Shown: positions 1-7,980 of the stretch, one piece after another
Layout: each line of letters starts with the position of its first letter
How positions within the stretch are numbered: position 1 is the first letter of the stretch
NCBI RefSeq assembly: GCF_015752045.1
Contig: NZ_JADOUS010000004.1
Coordinates: forward strand, 186,001 to 250,000
DNA from: Arthrobacter_D sp015752045
Lineage (GTDB): Bacteria > Actinomycetota > Actinomycetes > Actinomycetales > Micrococcaceae
Direction of reading: 5' to 3'
Length of the DNA: 64,000 nt
Notes under the pieces: model-generated
The model's input: the letters and a program-made list of their open reading frames with translations, nothing else
Database searches by the model: none
Told to the model about the DNA's origin: nothing
Position numbers and translations under genes: made by a program

Positions 1-365
1 GCGATCCGTACCTTACGCTTCAACGACGGAGCGGGTTCGGGCCCGGCCGGTACCCGAGTCGAGGTAGCCCCTGGTTCAGGGGCTACGACACCGGACAGTG
101 CATCGTTCAGCGGGTTCATCTGCCTGGCCCCTTTGTCTCAGCCTCATGGCGCCGACTCAACGGCGAATGCATCGCTGGCAGGGTCCGGGACAGCAGCATC
201 AGCATATGTCGACCCGGAACCACCGGTGCGATCCGGACGGAGGTTGATGCTCGGCCTGCGAATACGGGCCGCCTGATCTATCATCCGGCGGGAGATCCGG
301 GTATGCCTGCGTCAAGGGCACCCGGCCCGACGGGCCGTCCGGTCTGCACGCCGAAGGAGAACACC
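1..365. other. Intergenic region before csbD-like gene
   Basis: No credible reading frame is visible in the first 365 bases. The stretch holds a short perfect hairpin at 64-86, annotated separately, and otherwise unremarkable GC-rich DNA. A TATCAT hexamer near 280 could be a -10 element for the downstream CsbD-like gene, but no matching -35 is obvious. Confidence 0.5.
64..86 (+). terminator. Hairpin, possible terminator of an upstream gene
   Basis: GTAGCCCCTG and CAGGGGCTAC form a perfect 10-bp stem around a 3-base loop (GTT). No T-run follows, so this is only a candidate terminator of whatever gene lies before the window. Confidence 0.35.
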
Positions 366-542
366 ATGAATCTGCGCAACAGGATCAAGAACGCGGCGAC
401 GAAGCTCGAAGGCAAGGCCAAGGAAGCCACAGGCAAGGCGACGGGAGATGACCGGCTCGCAGCCGAGGGGAAGGGCGATCAGATCAAGGCGGACCTGAGG
501 CAGGCTGCCGAGAAGGTGAAGGATGCCTTCAGGAAGCGTTGA
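366..542 (+). CDS. CsbD family stress-response protein
   Basis: 58-residue, highly charged, Lys/Ala/Glu-rich protein with the family pattern: an N-terminal helix (MNLRNRIKNAATKLEGKAKE), a central D-R-L segment, then a second amphipathic helix ending in basic residues. CsbD proteins are small general-stress proteins of unknown biochemistry, usually under an alternative sigma factor. The ATG at 366 was chosen over an upstream in-frame ATG at 303 because a GAAGGAG ribosome site lies just before it and the family starts at this helix. It converges on the cardiolipin synthase gene. Confidence 0.85.
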   Translation: MNLRNRIKNAATKLEGKAKEATGKATGDDRLAAEGKGDQIKADLRQAAEKVKDAFRKR

Positions 543-590
543 CGACCGAGCGTAGTCGTCCTGTAGGGGTAATGAGTCCGCCCTGCAGCG

Positions 591-2075
591 CTACTGCAGT
601 GCCGACGTCAGCCGCGCGATACCGTCCAGGGAGGTCGACGAGAGCGGTTCCCGCGCCCACTCGTCACGGGTCAGCTCGCTCGAGACGGATCGGTAGTGCT
701 CCTCGACGTCGCGCATGCGTTGCACGAAGACGCGGCCGCGTACCAGGAGCGACACTTCGAGATCCAGGTTGAAGGAACGAATGTCCATGTTGCTGGACCC
801 GATGACCGCGATGTCGTCGTCGATCGACAAATGCTTCGCATGCAGGATGTATGGCGCCGGGTAGCGGAAGATCCGCACCCCGGCGTCGAGGAGCTCTCCG
901 TAATAGGAACGCTGGGCATGGAAGACCGGACCCTGATCGCCGATCTCCGAGACGAAGAGCTGGACGTCGAGGCCGCGCTGGCAGGCCGACGTGATGGCGT
1001 ACATCATCGCCTCATCGGGAACGAAGTACGGGCTCGTGATGATCACCCGTTTCGACGCCCCGTACAGCAGGGACAGGAACAGGCGCAGGTTGTTCTCGGT
1101 CTCGTAGGACGGCCCGCTCGGCACCACCTGGCATTCGATCGCCTCCGCGGAACGATCGAAGACGGCAGTACGAATAGGTAGATTCGCCGTCGGCGATGCC
1201 GGGTCGAGGTGTTCCCCGGTCTCGGTCAGCCAATCCGAGTGGAACACGGCATTCAGGGTCGTCACCACCGGTCCCTCGAGCCGGGTCACCAGCTCCTGCC
1301 ACTGCAGACCGCGTTTGAGGTTCTTCGGGGCGTTGTAGCTGCGGTCGATCAGGTTCTGGGAGCCCATGAAGCCCACCCGCCCGTCGACCACCACCAGCTT
1401 GCGGTGGTTGCGGAGGTCGGGCCTCTGGTACTTCCCCTTCAAGGGCATCACCGGCAACATGTAGCTCCATTGCACACCGATCCGATCGAGTTCAGCGAAG
1501 GTCTCCCGGCTGTGCACTGTCTTGGCGGAGGAGATGTGGTCGGCGAGGACGCGCACCGTCACGCCGCGGTCGACGGCGGCTTCCATGGCTGCGAAGAAAC
1601 CCCTGGTCGTGTCGTCGAAGGACACGATGAAGAACTCCACGTGCACGAACCGCACTGCAGTGTCAATCTCCGCGGCCATGGCATCGATGGATTGCCGATA
1701 ATCGCCCAGGAGAATGCCGGTGTTGCCGCCGACCACCGGGATGCCCCCGAGCAACTGGTTCTGGCGGGTGACATTGGCGAACCACCCAGGCCAGCTGTCT
1801 CGCTGCGGGGTCAGGTCCAGTCCTTCAGCAGCGGCAGCGATCAGAGCGGTGATCCGCGTCTGTTCCGCACGGCGTCGCTTCGGGAGTTTGGCCGAGCCGA
1901 TGACGAGGTAGAGCACCACACCGATGACCGGGAGCAGCGCGATGGTCAGAAGCCAGGCCATGGCGGCTGTGGGCTTGCGCCGCCTGGGAATGATGATGAG
2001 CGCGGTCATGAACACGGCAAGGTGTGCGAGCACCGCGATGATCCACGCGAGGTTCGTGGTGAGTACCGGGCTCAC
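591..2075 (-). CDS. cls: Cardiolipin synthase (phospholipase D superfamily)
   Basis: 494-residue membrane enzyme that condenses two phosphatidylglycerols (or PG with another phospholipid) into cardiolipin. Two N-terminal membrane segments (about residues 8-29 and 38-60) precede two PLD domains. Each domain carries a complete HKD motif: HRKLVVVD at 224-231 and HAKHLSID at 412-419, each followed by a G-S-x-N. Size and two-helix anchor match the ClsA type. The start is a GTG with an AAAGG site about 10 bases upstream. It is monocistronic and converges on the CsbD-like gene; both are plausible envelope-stress functions, but co-regulation is not visible. Confidence 0.93.
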   Translation of the reverse strand: MSPVLTTNLAWIIAVLAHLAVFMTALIIIPRRRKPTAAMAWLLTIALLPVIGVVLYLVIGSAKLPKRRRAEQTRITALIAAAAEGLDLTPQRDSWPGWFANVTRQNQLLGGIPVVGGNTGILLGDYRQSIDAMAAEIDTAVRFVHVEFFIVSFDDTTRGFFAAMEAAVDRGVTVRVLADHISSAKTVHSRETFAELDRIGVQWSYMLPVMPLKGKYQRPDLRNHRKLVVVDGRVGFMGSQNLIDRSYNAPKNLKRGLQWQELVTRLEGPVVTTLNAVFHSDWLTETGEHLDPASPTANLPIRTAVFDRSAEAIECQVVPSGPSYETENNLRLFLSLLYGASKRVIITSPYFVPDEAMMYAITSACQRGLDVQLFVSEIGDQGPVFHAQRSYYGELLDAGVRIFRYPAPYILHAKHLSIDDDIAVIGSSNMDIRSFNLDLEVSLLVRGRVFVQRMRDVEEHYRSVSSELTRDEWAREPLSSTSLDGIARLTSALQ

Positions 2076-2198
2076 CGGTCTGCCTTTACGTGGTCGCTCG
2101 TGCGGTATCGCCGTCCAGGGGTCATCGATCTACGGTAGGGCGACGCCCCGACGCCCACATCACCCCCGGGGAGTGACGTGGGACGCCGGCCCGAGCGC

Positions 2199-2204
2199 TA
2201 CCGT
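2199..2204 (+). promoter_or_regulatory. Leaderless -10 element (TACCGT)
   Basis: TACCGT lies exactly six bases before the ATG at 2211, which has no ribosome-binding site. Transcription is therefore expected to begin at the start codon itself. Confidence 0.55.
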
Positions 2205-2210
2205 CGGCGC

Positions 2211-3125
2211 ATGGTGTCCAGCTATCAGCGAGGCCTGCCGGGATTCCGACGTCGGGGACGCCGGCTGCCCAGGCGGCCCGCCTCGGCGTTGGCGGAACAT
2301 TGGACGAGGATCGACGGCGTCGACGTCTTCTACCGGGAATCACCCGCCGGCCCTGATGCGCCCGTCATGATGCACGTCCACGGCTTCGGCCTGTCAGGCC
2401 GGTACCTCCTGCCGACAGCGGAACTCCTCCGTGACGAGTTCCACACCCTGGTACCTGACCTTCCGGGGTTCGGACGCAGCGGGAAGCCGATCACCCCTCT
2501 CGACGTACCCGATCTCGCTCGCGCGGCCGCCAGGTTCCTCGATGATCGTCAGATCACCTCGGCCACCCTGGTCGGCAACTCCATGGGCTGTCCGGTCATC
2601 TGCGAGTTCGCCTATCGCTACCCCGAGCGTCTGGACCGGGCGGTCCTCGTCTCGCCGGCCGGGGGATTGAACAACCAGCCGCTACGACGCGCCGTCCGGC
2701 AACTCGCTCGGGACGGCACACGCGAGCCGGCCGGGATGATCCGCGTGGCCGCCCCGGATTACCTCCGATTCGGTGTCCCCAGCACCGTCAGGATGTTTCG
2801 CGCCCTCACCCGGTACCCGTCACTCGATCGCCTGCTGGCGTTGAAGATCCCGACCCTGGTGGTCATCGGCGACCGCGATCCGCTGATGCCGAGCCCTGAC
2901 CGGGTGCGCGAGGTCGCGAGCAGCACGGACAACCACGTCCTCGTGGTGATCATGGAGGGGGCGGCGCACGCGATCAATTTCAGCAACCCCGGCGAACTGG
3001 CCCACGTCATCCGTCAGTTCATGTCGGATCAGCCGATCGTCGATGATCCTGATGAGCCCGGTCATTCGCGCTCCTACGAGATTCACCGTGGAACCCTCCA
3101 CCCGCAGCACAAACCACCACCATGA
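2211..3125 (+). CDS. Alpha/beta-fold hydrolase
   Basis: 304-residue serine hydrolase of the alpha/beta superfamily. The nucleophile elbow is G-N-S-M-G, the oxyanion region reads HGFGLSGR, the acid is in GDRDPL and the catalytic histidine in GAAHAINFS, so the triad is complete. The spacing resembles meta-cleavage-product hydrolases and haloperoxidase-like esterases, but the substrate cannot be read from the sequence. A basic, Arg-rich N-terminus of about 30 residues precedes the fold. The start was placed at the leaderless ATG rather than the in-frame ATG at 2178. No operon partner; the next gene is on the other strand. Confidence 0.82.
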   Translation: MVSSYQRGLPGFRRRGRRLPRRPASALAEHWTRIDGVDVFYRESPAGPDAPVMMHVHGFGLSGRYLLPTAELLRDEFHTLVPDLPGFGRSGKPITPLDVPDLARAAARFLDDRQITSATLVGNSMGCPVICEFAYRYPERLDRAVLVSPAGGLNNQPLRRAVRQLARDGTREPAGMIRVAAPDYLRFGVPSTVRMFRALTRYPSLDRLLALKIPTLVVIGDRDPLMPSPDRVREVASSTDNHVLVVIMEGAAHAINFSNPGELAHVIRQFMSDQPIVDDPDEPGHSRSYEIHRGTLHPQHKPPP

Positions 3126-3297
3126 CACTAGGTGCAGAACTGTCGGTCCGACACCGTGGCCGGGCCCGGCGGAATCCTGCTGCGCGCTGACGCTCGTTCC
3201 TCGTTCGGCGTGCCGTCGGTGGAGGCTGCGGCCTGGCATTCCAGTCGGATGGTGCCGACAGATCGAAGCCTTCGGGCGTCCTTGACCTTCTGGTGTC

Positions 3298-3702
3298 CTA
3301 GATCCGGCGCTTGTAGTGATCGTGGGTCAGCTTCAGTTGCTCTGCCCAGAACTCGTACTTCCGCTCCCGGGAGGCGCCGGGTTCGAGATGGCCGAGGTTC
3401 TCCGCAAGGGCATAGAACTCGTTCCCGGGCTCCCTCTCGAGATCCGAGAGCGTCGCGACCGACGAGAGCATGAACCGGCTGTGCAGGAGGTCGTCCTTCA
3501 CGACGTCGGCGAGGAGCGCTCCGAGGGCGTCGCGATCGGCCTCACGGGAGAAGTCGAACGGTTCCGTATCGGTGTCCTCGCTGATCTTCTGATTGAGGTC
3601 CGCGTAGGTGATCAGCTCCTGCCGCCGCGCGGTGTGGACCATGATGCTGCGGGCAGCCTCCATGATGACGGCCCGGTCTTCCTCAGTACGTGCGTGCGGC
3701 AT
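3298..3702 (-). CDS. Conserved hypothetical protein
   Basis: 134-residue soluble, charged protein of no family I recognise. The first half has a helical segment followed by a 'ITYADL' stretch, a motif seen in small proteins that gate on a helix-turn arrangement. The rest is acidic and ends in a basic KRRI. The ATG at 3702 has an AAGGGG site; the longer upstream open frame has low-complexity translation and is rejected. It stands alone between the hydrolase and a decayed gene, and its role cannot be inferred from context. Confidence 0.6.
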   Translation of the reverse strand: MPHARTEEDRAVIMEAARSIMVHTARRQELITYADLNQKISEDTDTEPFDFSREADRDALGALLADVVKDDLLHSRFMLSSVATLSDLEREPGNEFYALAENLGHLEPGASRERKYEFWAEQLKLTHDHYKRRI

Positions 3703-3824
3703 GCTGCCCCTTCCATCGGCTTCCGAAAGCCTATCCGCCTCAGCTCCTCTGATCCCTTCGTGGTCCAGGGGGCGCCCGAGGTGCGGGGAGAGCCGGACGG
3801 CTGTCGCGCTACTGCGATCACGGT

Positions 3825-4343
3825 TTGAGTACCTCGCGTTCTGGCTGTATGCGGACGGTTCATTCGGAGATAGTGTCCCCGTGGGGGGTGAAGCAGTGCA
3901 GGGTGTTGCCGAGTCATTCCTCGCCATCCGTCGAGCCGGCTCTACCGGCGGAATCGGCGATGGCCGAGGCTCCGGCTGCACCGCCCACCCGTGAGCCCGA
4001 GCCCGAGGTGGCTGAGGGCGTCGTCGTCACGCCGGATCCCGAATGGGGCGTGGTGAGGGCAACCGTCGCGCAGGGCGCCTCGTTCACCAGCAACGGCAGC
4101 GGATACGAGCCCGGGCAGCAGATCCTCATCAACCTCGGGATCGACAGGAGCGATGGCTGGGTGATGGACGAGCAGTCAGCGACGGCCGACGCCGGAGGAC
4201 ACTACAGCTTCACCATCACGATCGCGGCGGACCTTCCGCCCGGGGCCTACGGCGTCCTGACCTTCGTCACGGACTAAGGCGGAGGTGGCCCGGACTTCGA
4301 AGCGACGAAGCGCTATGCCGGCATCGACGTCGTCGCATCGTAG
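3825..4343 (+). pseudogene. Decayed secreted Ig-like protein gene
   Basis: The reading frame encodes a Pro/Glu-rich linker followed by a beta-rich segment (SGYEPGQQILINLGI ... YSFTITIAADLPPGAYG) resembling an extracellular Ig-like domain. It has no signal peptide or sensible N-terminus. A TAA at 4275 ends the frame. Directly after it the same frame continues for 21 GC3-rich codons (GGGGPDFEATKRYAGIDVVAS) to a TAG at 4341 that abuts the ribosome site of the next gene, as a natural gene end would. The TAA could be a single-base nonsense change of a Tyr codon (TAC or TAT). I read this as the 3' remnant of a secreted protein gene; a genuine shorter gene is the alternative. Confidence 0.5.
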
Positions 4344-4357
4344 GAGGACGAAGCAGC

Positions 4358-4594
4358 GTGTCATCGGCGCGGCGACCATCCAGACCGAGAACCGTCGCCG
4401 GGCCCGGCGTCCTGATGTGCTTCCTTCCCCCACTCACGCTGCTGGCGGCGCTGAGCTTCCTCCTCGACGACCGCCTCGCGCCTCGATGGGTCCGACCGTC
4501 GAACGTACTCTTCCCGCTCATCAGCGCCATCCCGTCCTGCATGATCGGATGGTTCATGCTCTGGATCGGCGTGGCCAGGATCCTTCACCGCTGA
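4358..4594 (+). CDS. Small membrane protein, hypothetical
   Basis: 78-residue protein beginning with a GTG that follows a GGAGGA site by nine bases. After a basic, Arg/Pro-rich N-terminus of about 19 residues it has two hydrophobic segments, roughly residues 20-37 and 49-75, joined by a short polar loop (DDRLAPRWVRPSN), ending in a basic ARILHR. It would fit a two-helix inner-membrane protein with both ends in the cytoplasm. The start site sits right behind the decayed secreted-protein gene, so the two were probably co-transcribed. Family unknown. Confidence 0.5.
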   Translation: MSSARRPSRPRTVAGPGVLMCFLPPLTLLAALSFLLDDRLAPRWVRPSNVLFPLISAIPSCMIGWFMLWIGVARILHR

Positions 4595-4668
4595 CGGCAG
4601 GACAGGGCGTGCCCGGACGCCGGGTGGACAGGTGATGGACGACGAAGCGGGCGGAGGGCAGGCCGACG

Positions 4669-5595
4669 TCAGGGAGCGTCGGGGTCCGACGACGCATCGA
4701 GGATGCGCGCCGCACCCGATTCGGCGGCGAGCTGCTCATCCGTCAAGGCGGTTCCACGCAGGAAGCCGCTCCGGGCGAGCATCACCCGGAGCTCACTGAT
4801 CCCGTAGGGGCGCGGCCATCGACTGTGCGCGACCACGTGGCAGCTGGGGCACAGCGGAACGAGGTCGACGAGCGGATCGACGGCGTAGTCGGCGTCGACG
4901 TACTCCGGCGGGGTGATGTGGTGCATCTGGACCAGGTCGCCGCCGTCGAGGCCGTACCTCTGCTCGAAATCGAGGCCGCACGCATGGCAGGCGGCACCCC
5001 GGTGGGCGACGACGACCCTCCGCACATCCGGGTCACGCTCGAACCGGTTGACCTGCACCCGCATGCCGGCCGTCGGCGGCAGGGAACCCGGGGCGGGGTC
5101 GAGGGATCCGACGTCGGGGGTGAAAGCCTCCCGCCAGGCCGCACGCATCGCTGCCTCGTCGGCCCCCTCGATCACGACCGGCCGGCCGTCGGCCGCCAGG
5201 ACGCCGGGCACGCATTCCACGAGCCGCGGCAGGGCCAGCTGATCGCCGTGGGCGAGGAGCGCGTCGAAGTCGATCTCGACCGGCGTCACCGGCTCGTCCT
5301 CCGGCGCGGTCCCGCCGACGACGGCGAGGGTGCCGTGGCCGATCAGCCCCTGCGCGGCCGGGGGGCCGGTGAGGATCACCAACCACACGTCCATCCCGCG
5401 CTCGGTGGTGATGACCGGGCCGGCACCATGCGAGGGGGAGACGTGCGAGGCGGCAGCGTGCGACGAGGCGAGGTGCGAGGGGAGGGTCCAGCGCTGCCGG
5501 ACGACGCCGGCCCGTCGCACGGCATCGACGTCAGCGGCGTACGGGCCGTCCCAGTGGGGCTCGTCCGGGTTCCAGGGAATGATCACTGCCGCCAT
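4669..5595 (-). CDS. HNH endonuclease domain protein
   Basis: 308-residue protein with a C-terminal HNH nuclease domain: a first zinc knuckle CHACG, then MHHITP, a D-x2-VDPLVDLVPLCPSCH segment and a final H-S-R. This layout resembles McrA-like HNH nucleases. The N-terminal 170 residues lack a recognisable partner domain and include a Ser/His-rich repeat (four 'SH' units between about residues 40 and 56). No methyltransferase or other restriction gene is adjacent, so a defence role is not supported. The start lacks a ribosome site and has CACACT six bases upstream, so it may be leaderless. Confidence 0.75.
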   Translation of the reverse strand: MAAVIIPWNPDEPHWDGPYAADVDAVRRAGVVRQRWTLPSHLASSHAAASHVSPSHGAGPVITTERGMDVWLVILTGPPAAQGLIGHGTLAVVGGTAPEDEPVTPVEIDFDALLAHGDQLALPRLVECVPGVLAADGRPVVIEGADEAAMRAAWREAFTPDVGSLDPAPGSLPPTAGMRVQVNRFERDPDVRRVVVAHRGAACHACGLDFEQRYGLDGGDLVQMHHITPPEYVDADYAVDPLVDLVPLCPSCHVVAHSRWPRPYGISELRVMLARSGFLRGTALTDEQLAAESGAARILDASSDPDAP

Positions 5596-5601
5596 GGCAC
5601 G

Positions 5602-5607
5602 AGTGTG
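5602..5607 (-). promoter_or_regulatory. Candidate leaderless -10 element (CACACT)
   Basis: On the minus strand CACACT precedes the ATG at 5595 by exactly six bases. It deviates from TANNNT at the first position. Confidence 0.3.
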
Positions 5608-5628
5608 ACAGATGACCGCCCGCCGGGT

Positions 5629-6018
5629 TCAGCCCTGCAGCAGCCATTTCTCGGCGTGGTCCGGCTCGGTGAAGAATCTCACCTCGGTGCGGGTCCTCAC
5701 CAGGAAGGCTGTGAGGACGAGGTCGACGGGGTCGGCCCCGAGCACGGCGACCCTTGCGGGGAAGTCGTGGGCGAGGATCGCCGTCCTCGCTTCCCACGTG
5801 ACCTCCTTGAGCTTGGTGACCTCAACCAGCAGTGGCAGTGCGGGCGAGCCGGACGCGGCGATGGCGGATCCGACGCGCGCGACGTCGTCCCGGTCGATGG
5901 CGATGCGGGGTCCCCAGCGCAGGCGGAGGAGGGGTGGCCGGGCGGCGAGGGAGAATCGGCCTGTCCGGCGGTCCGCCAGTCCCCGGGCGTCACACCGCTG
6001 CATCACGTTCGTATCCAT
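5629..6018 (-). CDS. STAS/SpoIIAA-like hypothetical protein
   Basis: 129-residue soluble protein. The pattern of a beta strand (GRFSLAAR), a helix, strands (LPLLVEV, ARVAVLG) and a final EPDHAEKWLLQG is what STAS/SpoIIAA-like domains look like; the terminal 'A-x-x-W-L' is typical of small actinobacterial members. Such domains bind anti-sigma factors or lipids, but neither partner is next to it, so function stays open. The start has a GGGGAG ribosome site eight bases upstream. It lies just upstream of the HNH gene on the same strand. Confidence 0.5.
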   Translation of the reverse strand: MDTNVMQRCDARGLADRRTGRFSLAARPPLLRLRWGPRIAIDRDDVARVGSAIAASGSPALPLLVEVTKLKEVTWEARTAILAHDFPARVAVLGADPVDLVLTAFLVRTRTEVRFFTEPDHAEKWLLQG

Positions 6019-6201
6019 AGCGAGAGCTCCCCTGACTCACAAGCGTCACCCCGTGCGAGGTACTGCACCGCACATCAGTCGGGCCGCGCGGGGGGCCGGT
6101 CGCGCAGGAATGCAGACCGCAGGATGTTCGAGTCCGCTTTCGCTACGGATGGGTGGACAGTCGGCGAATTCTTCATCGCTCCCGTCAGGGGAGTGGGGGC
6201 G

Positions 6202-6555
6202 TCACAGCTCCCAGGGTGGCTGATCGTGCCACAGCATCAGGGTGTCGAAGCTGCCGATCACCTCGCGCACGCCCGGCGCGAGGACGGGAAGTCCGTCGTC
6301 GACGGCGATCAGCGGTCCGTAGTGCCGCAGCTCCGCCATCTCGTTCGCGAAGTGCAGGGCCCGCGCGTGGTCTGCCGAGAGGCCCACCCCTCCCGCCGCG
6401 ACGGCCTCGAGTGCTGCCTGTGCCCGGCCGAAGAGGATCGCATGGGCGAGGTCGATCGCCGTCGTCTCGGGGTCCTGTGCCGCTCCGGCGGCCCAGCTCC
6501 GCAGCACGGGGTCTTCCTTGAAGCGCACGCTCGTCCGTCCCCACTCCTGTGCCAT
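6202..6555 (-). CDS. Hypothetical protein
   Basis: 117-residue, mostly helical, acidic protein with no motif I can assign. Features seen are a long Ala-rich helix (residues 30-60), an R-H-Y-G-P-L-I turn near 77-83 and a Trp-rich C-terminus (LMLWHDQPPWEL). The ATG at 6555 has a GGGGA site; the upstream extension of the frame looks non-coding. It is a single gene between the STAS-like protein (same strand) and the divergent APP1-like gene. Confidence 0.5.
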   Translation of the reverse strand: MAQEWGRTSVRFKEDPVLRSWAAGAAQDPETTAIDLAHAILFGRAQAALEAVAAGGVGLSADHARALHFANEMAELRHYGPLIAVDDGLPVLAPGVREVIGSFDTLMLWHDQPPWEL

Positions 6556-6700
6556 GACGTCCCCGCTGATCGTTGGCTGAATAGAAATTCCAGCGTCCCA
6601 GTCGCTGCTCCCACCGACAAGACCGGCCGATCCCGAACGCCAAGTTGTTAGCCGCCCGTGACCTGTGCGGACTCCGCTCGTCCGCCGCGGTGGGGCGTGC

Positions 6701-6706
6701 CAGACT
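6701..6706 (+). promoter_or_regulatory. Candidate leaderless -10 element (CAGACT)
   Basis: CAGACT precedes the ATG at 6713 by exactly six bases, the same arrangement seen before the RNase Z gene. No ribosome site is present. Confidence 0.4.
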
Positions 6707-6712
6707 GGGACC

Positions 6713-7864
6713 ATGCGCCCCCATTCACTGAAACCGCACGCGCGCTCCACCCCCACGAGCCGTGCCACGACACCCGCCGGCGAGGAACGTCATGTCGCGA
6801 TGCGCCTCGACGACGCCTGGCTCCGTTTCCAGACCCGGCTGGCGATCCGCCGCGGACGGGTCGAGACCGTCATCCCCTACACCGGGTACGGGACGACGTC
6901 GTGGGTGCGGGTACTGGCGCGCGTCGTCCTCAGCGATCCGAGGGACGCCGTCCCGGGGTCGCAGGACGGCCCTTTGAAGCCGCTGCAGGAAGGCATGCGC
7001 GGCTGGCGCAACTTCACGAGCGCCCCGGTGGCCCACGCCGTCGTGCATGTCACCATCGGTGACACGGTGCACGACGTTGAGGCGGACCGCGGCGGCGTGG
7101 TGGACGCCCGGATCCCGGTGGACCTCGACGCCGGGTGGCACAACATCACCCTCCAGGCGGGCGGTTCCAGGACGGCCGAGGCACCCGTGCGGATCGTCGC
7201 GGACGGGACCGGGTTCGGCGTCGTGTCCGACATCGACGACACCGTCATGGTGACGGCGCTGCCCCGACCGTTCCTCGCCGCGTGGAACACCTTCGTGCTG
7301 GACGAGCACGCGCGGACGCCCACGCCCGGTATGGCGGTGCTGTACGAACGGATCGTGCGCACCCTCCCGTCGGCACCCGTGCTGTACCTCTCCACCGGGG
7401 CCTGGAACGTGGCGCCGACGCTGTCCCGCTTCCTCTCCCGGAACCTCTACCCGGCGGGGCCCAAGCTGCTGACCGACTGGGGGCCCACCCGCGACCGGTG
7501 GTTCCGCAGCGGCCAGGAGCACAAGCGGCTCTCCCTGGAGCGGCTCGCCGAGGAGTTCCCCGACATGAAGTGGCTGCTGGTGGGTGACGACGGCCAGCAC
7601 GACGAGGCGATCTACGCGGAGTTCGCCCGCCGCCACCCGGAGAACGTGCGGGCCATCGCGATCCGCCAGCTGTCCGCGAGCGAGGCGGTCCTCGCAGGCG
7701 GCCGTTCGAAGACCGGCATCCAGCCGACGCCGGGGGTCCCGTGGATCTACGCCCCCGACGGCGCCGGCATGTCCGCCCGGCTCGAGGAGATGGGCATCAT
7801 CGAGGACACCGTGCGCACGGCGGACGTACCCGAGGAAGGGGACATCGCGGCGGAGACGGACTGA
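6713..7864 (+). CDS. APP1-like phosphatase (DUF2183)
   Basis: 383-residue protein of the APP1/DUF2183 family, whose yeast member dephosphorylates phosphatidic acid. The HAD-like signature VVSDIDDTVM (D-x-D-x-T) is followed by the conserved YLSTGAWN and, near the C-terminus, LVGDDGQHDEAIY. The N-terminal 150 residues form the family's beta-rich domain. Lipid phosphatase activity is therefore likely, though bacterial members are poorly studied and phosphatidic acid as substrate is inference. The leaderless ATG at 6713 was chosen over an ATG at 6665. It is followed on the same strand by metF after 116 bases. Confidence 0.82.
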   Translation: MRPHSLKPHARSTPTSRATTPAGEERHVAMRLDDAWLRFQTRLAIRRGRVETVIPYTGYGTTSWVRVLARVVLSDPRDAVPGSQDGPLKPLQEGMRGWRNFTSAPVAHAVVHVTIGDTVHDVEADRGGVVDARIPVDLDAGWHNITLQAGGSRTAEAPVRIVADGTGFGVVSDIDDTVMVTALPRPFLAAWNTFVLDEHARTPTPGMAVLYERIVRTLPSAPVLYLSTGAWNVAPTLSRFLSRNLYPAGPKLLTDWGPTRDRWFRSGQEHKRLSLERLAEEFPDMKWLLVGDDGQHDEAIYAEFARRHPENVRAIAIRQLSASEAVLAGGRSKTGIQPTPGVPWIYAPDGAGMSARLEEMGIIEDTVRTADVPEEGDIAAETD

Positions 7865-7980
7865 TCGGGCGTGCGCCGGACGCGGCGTAGATCCACGGTG
7901 ATCCGTCGCCGTCCTCCCACCGCACATCTTCCTGCCCGTCCGCCTCCGCGCGGCAGTGCGGCCCGCCCGATGAGGATCCC

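Noticed and set aside
4825..6651. 608-codon plus-strand open frame opposite the HNH and small hypothetical genes
   Set aside because: Translation is His/Arg/Gly/Asp-rich and unlike a protein; the minus-strand genes have domains and ribosome sites.
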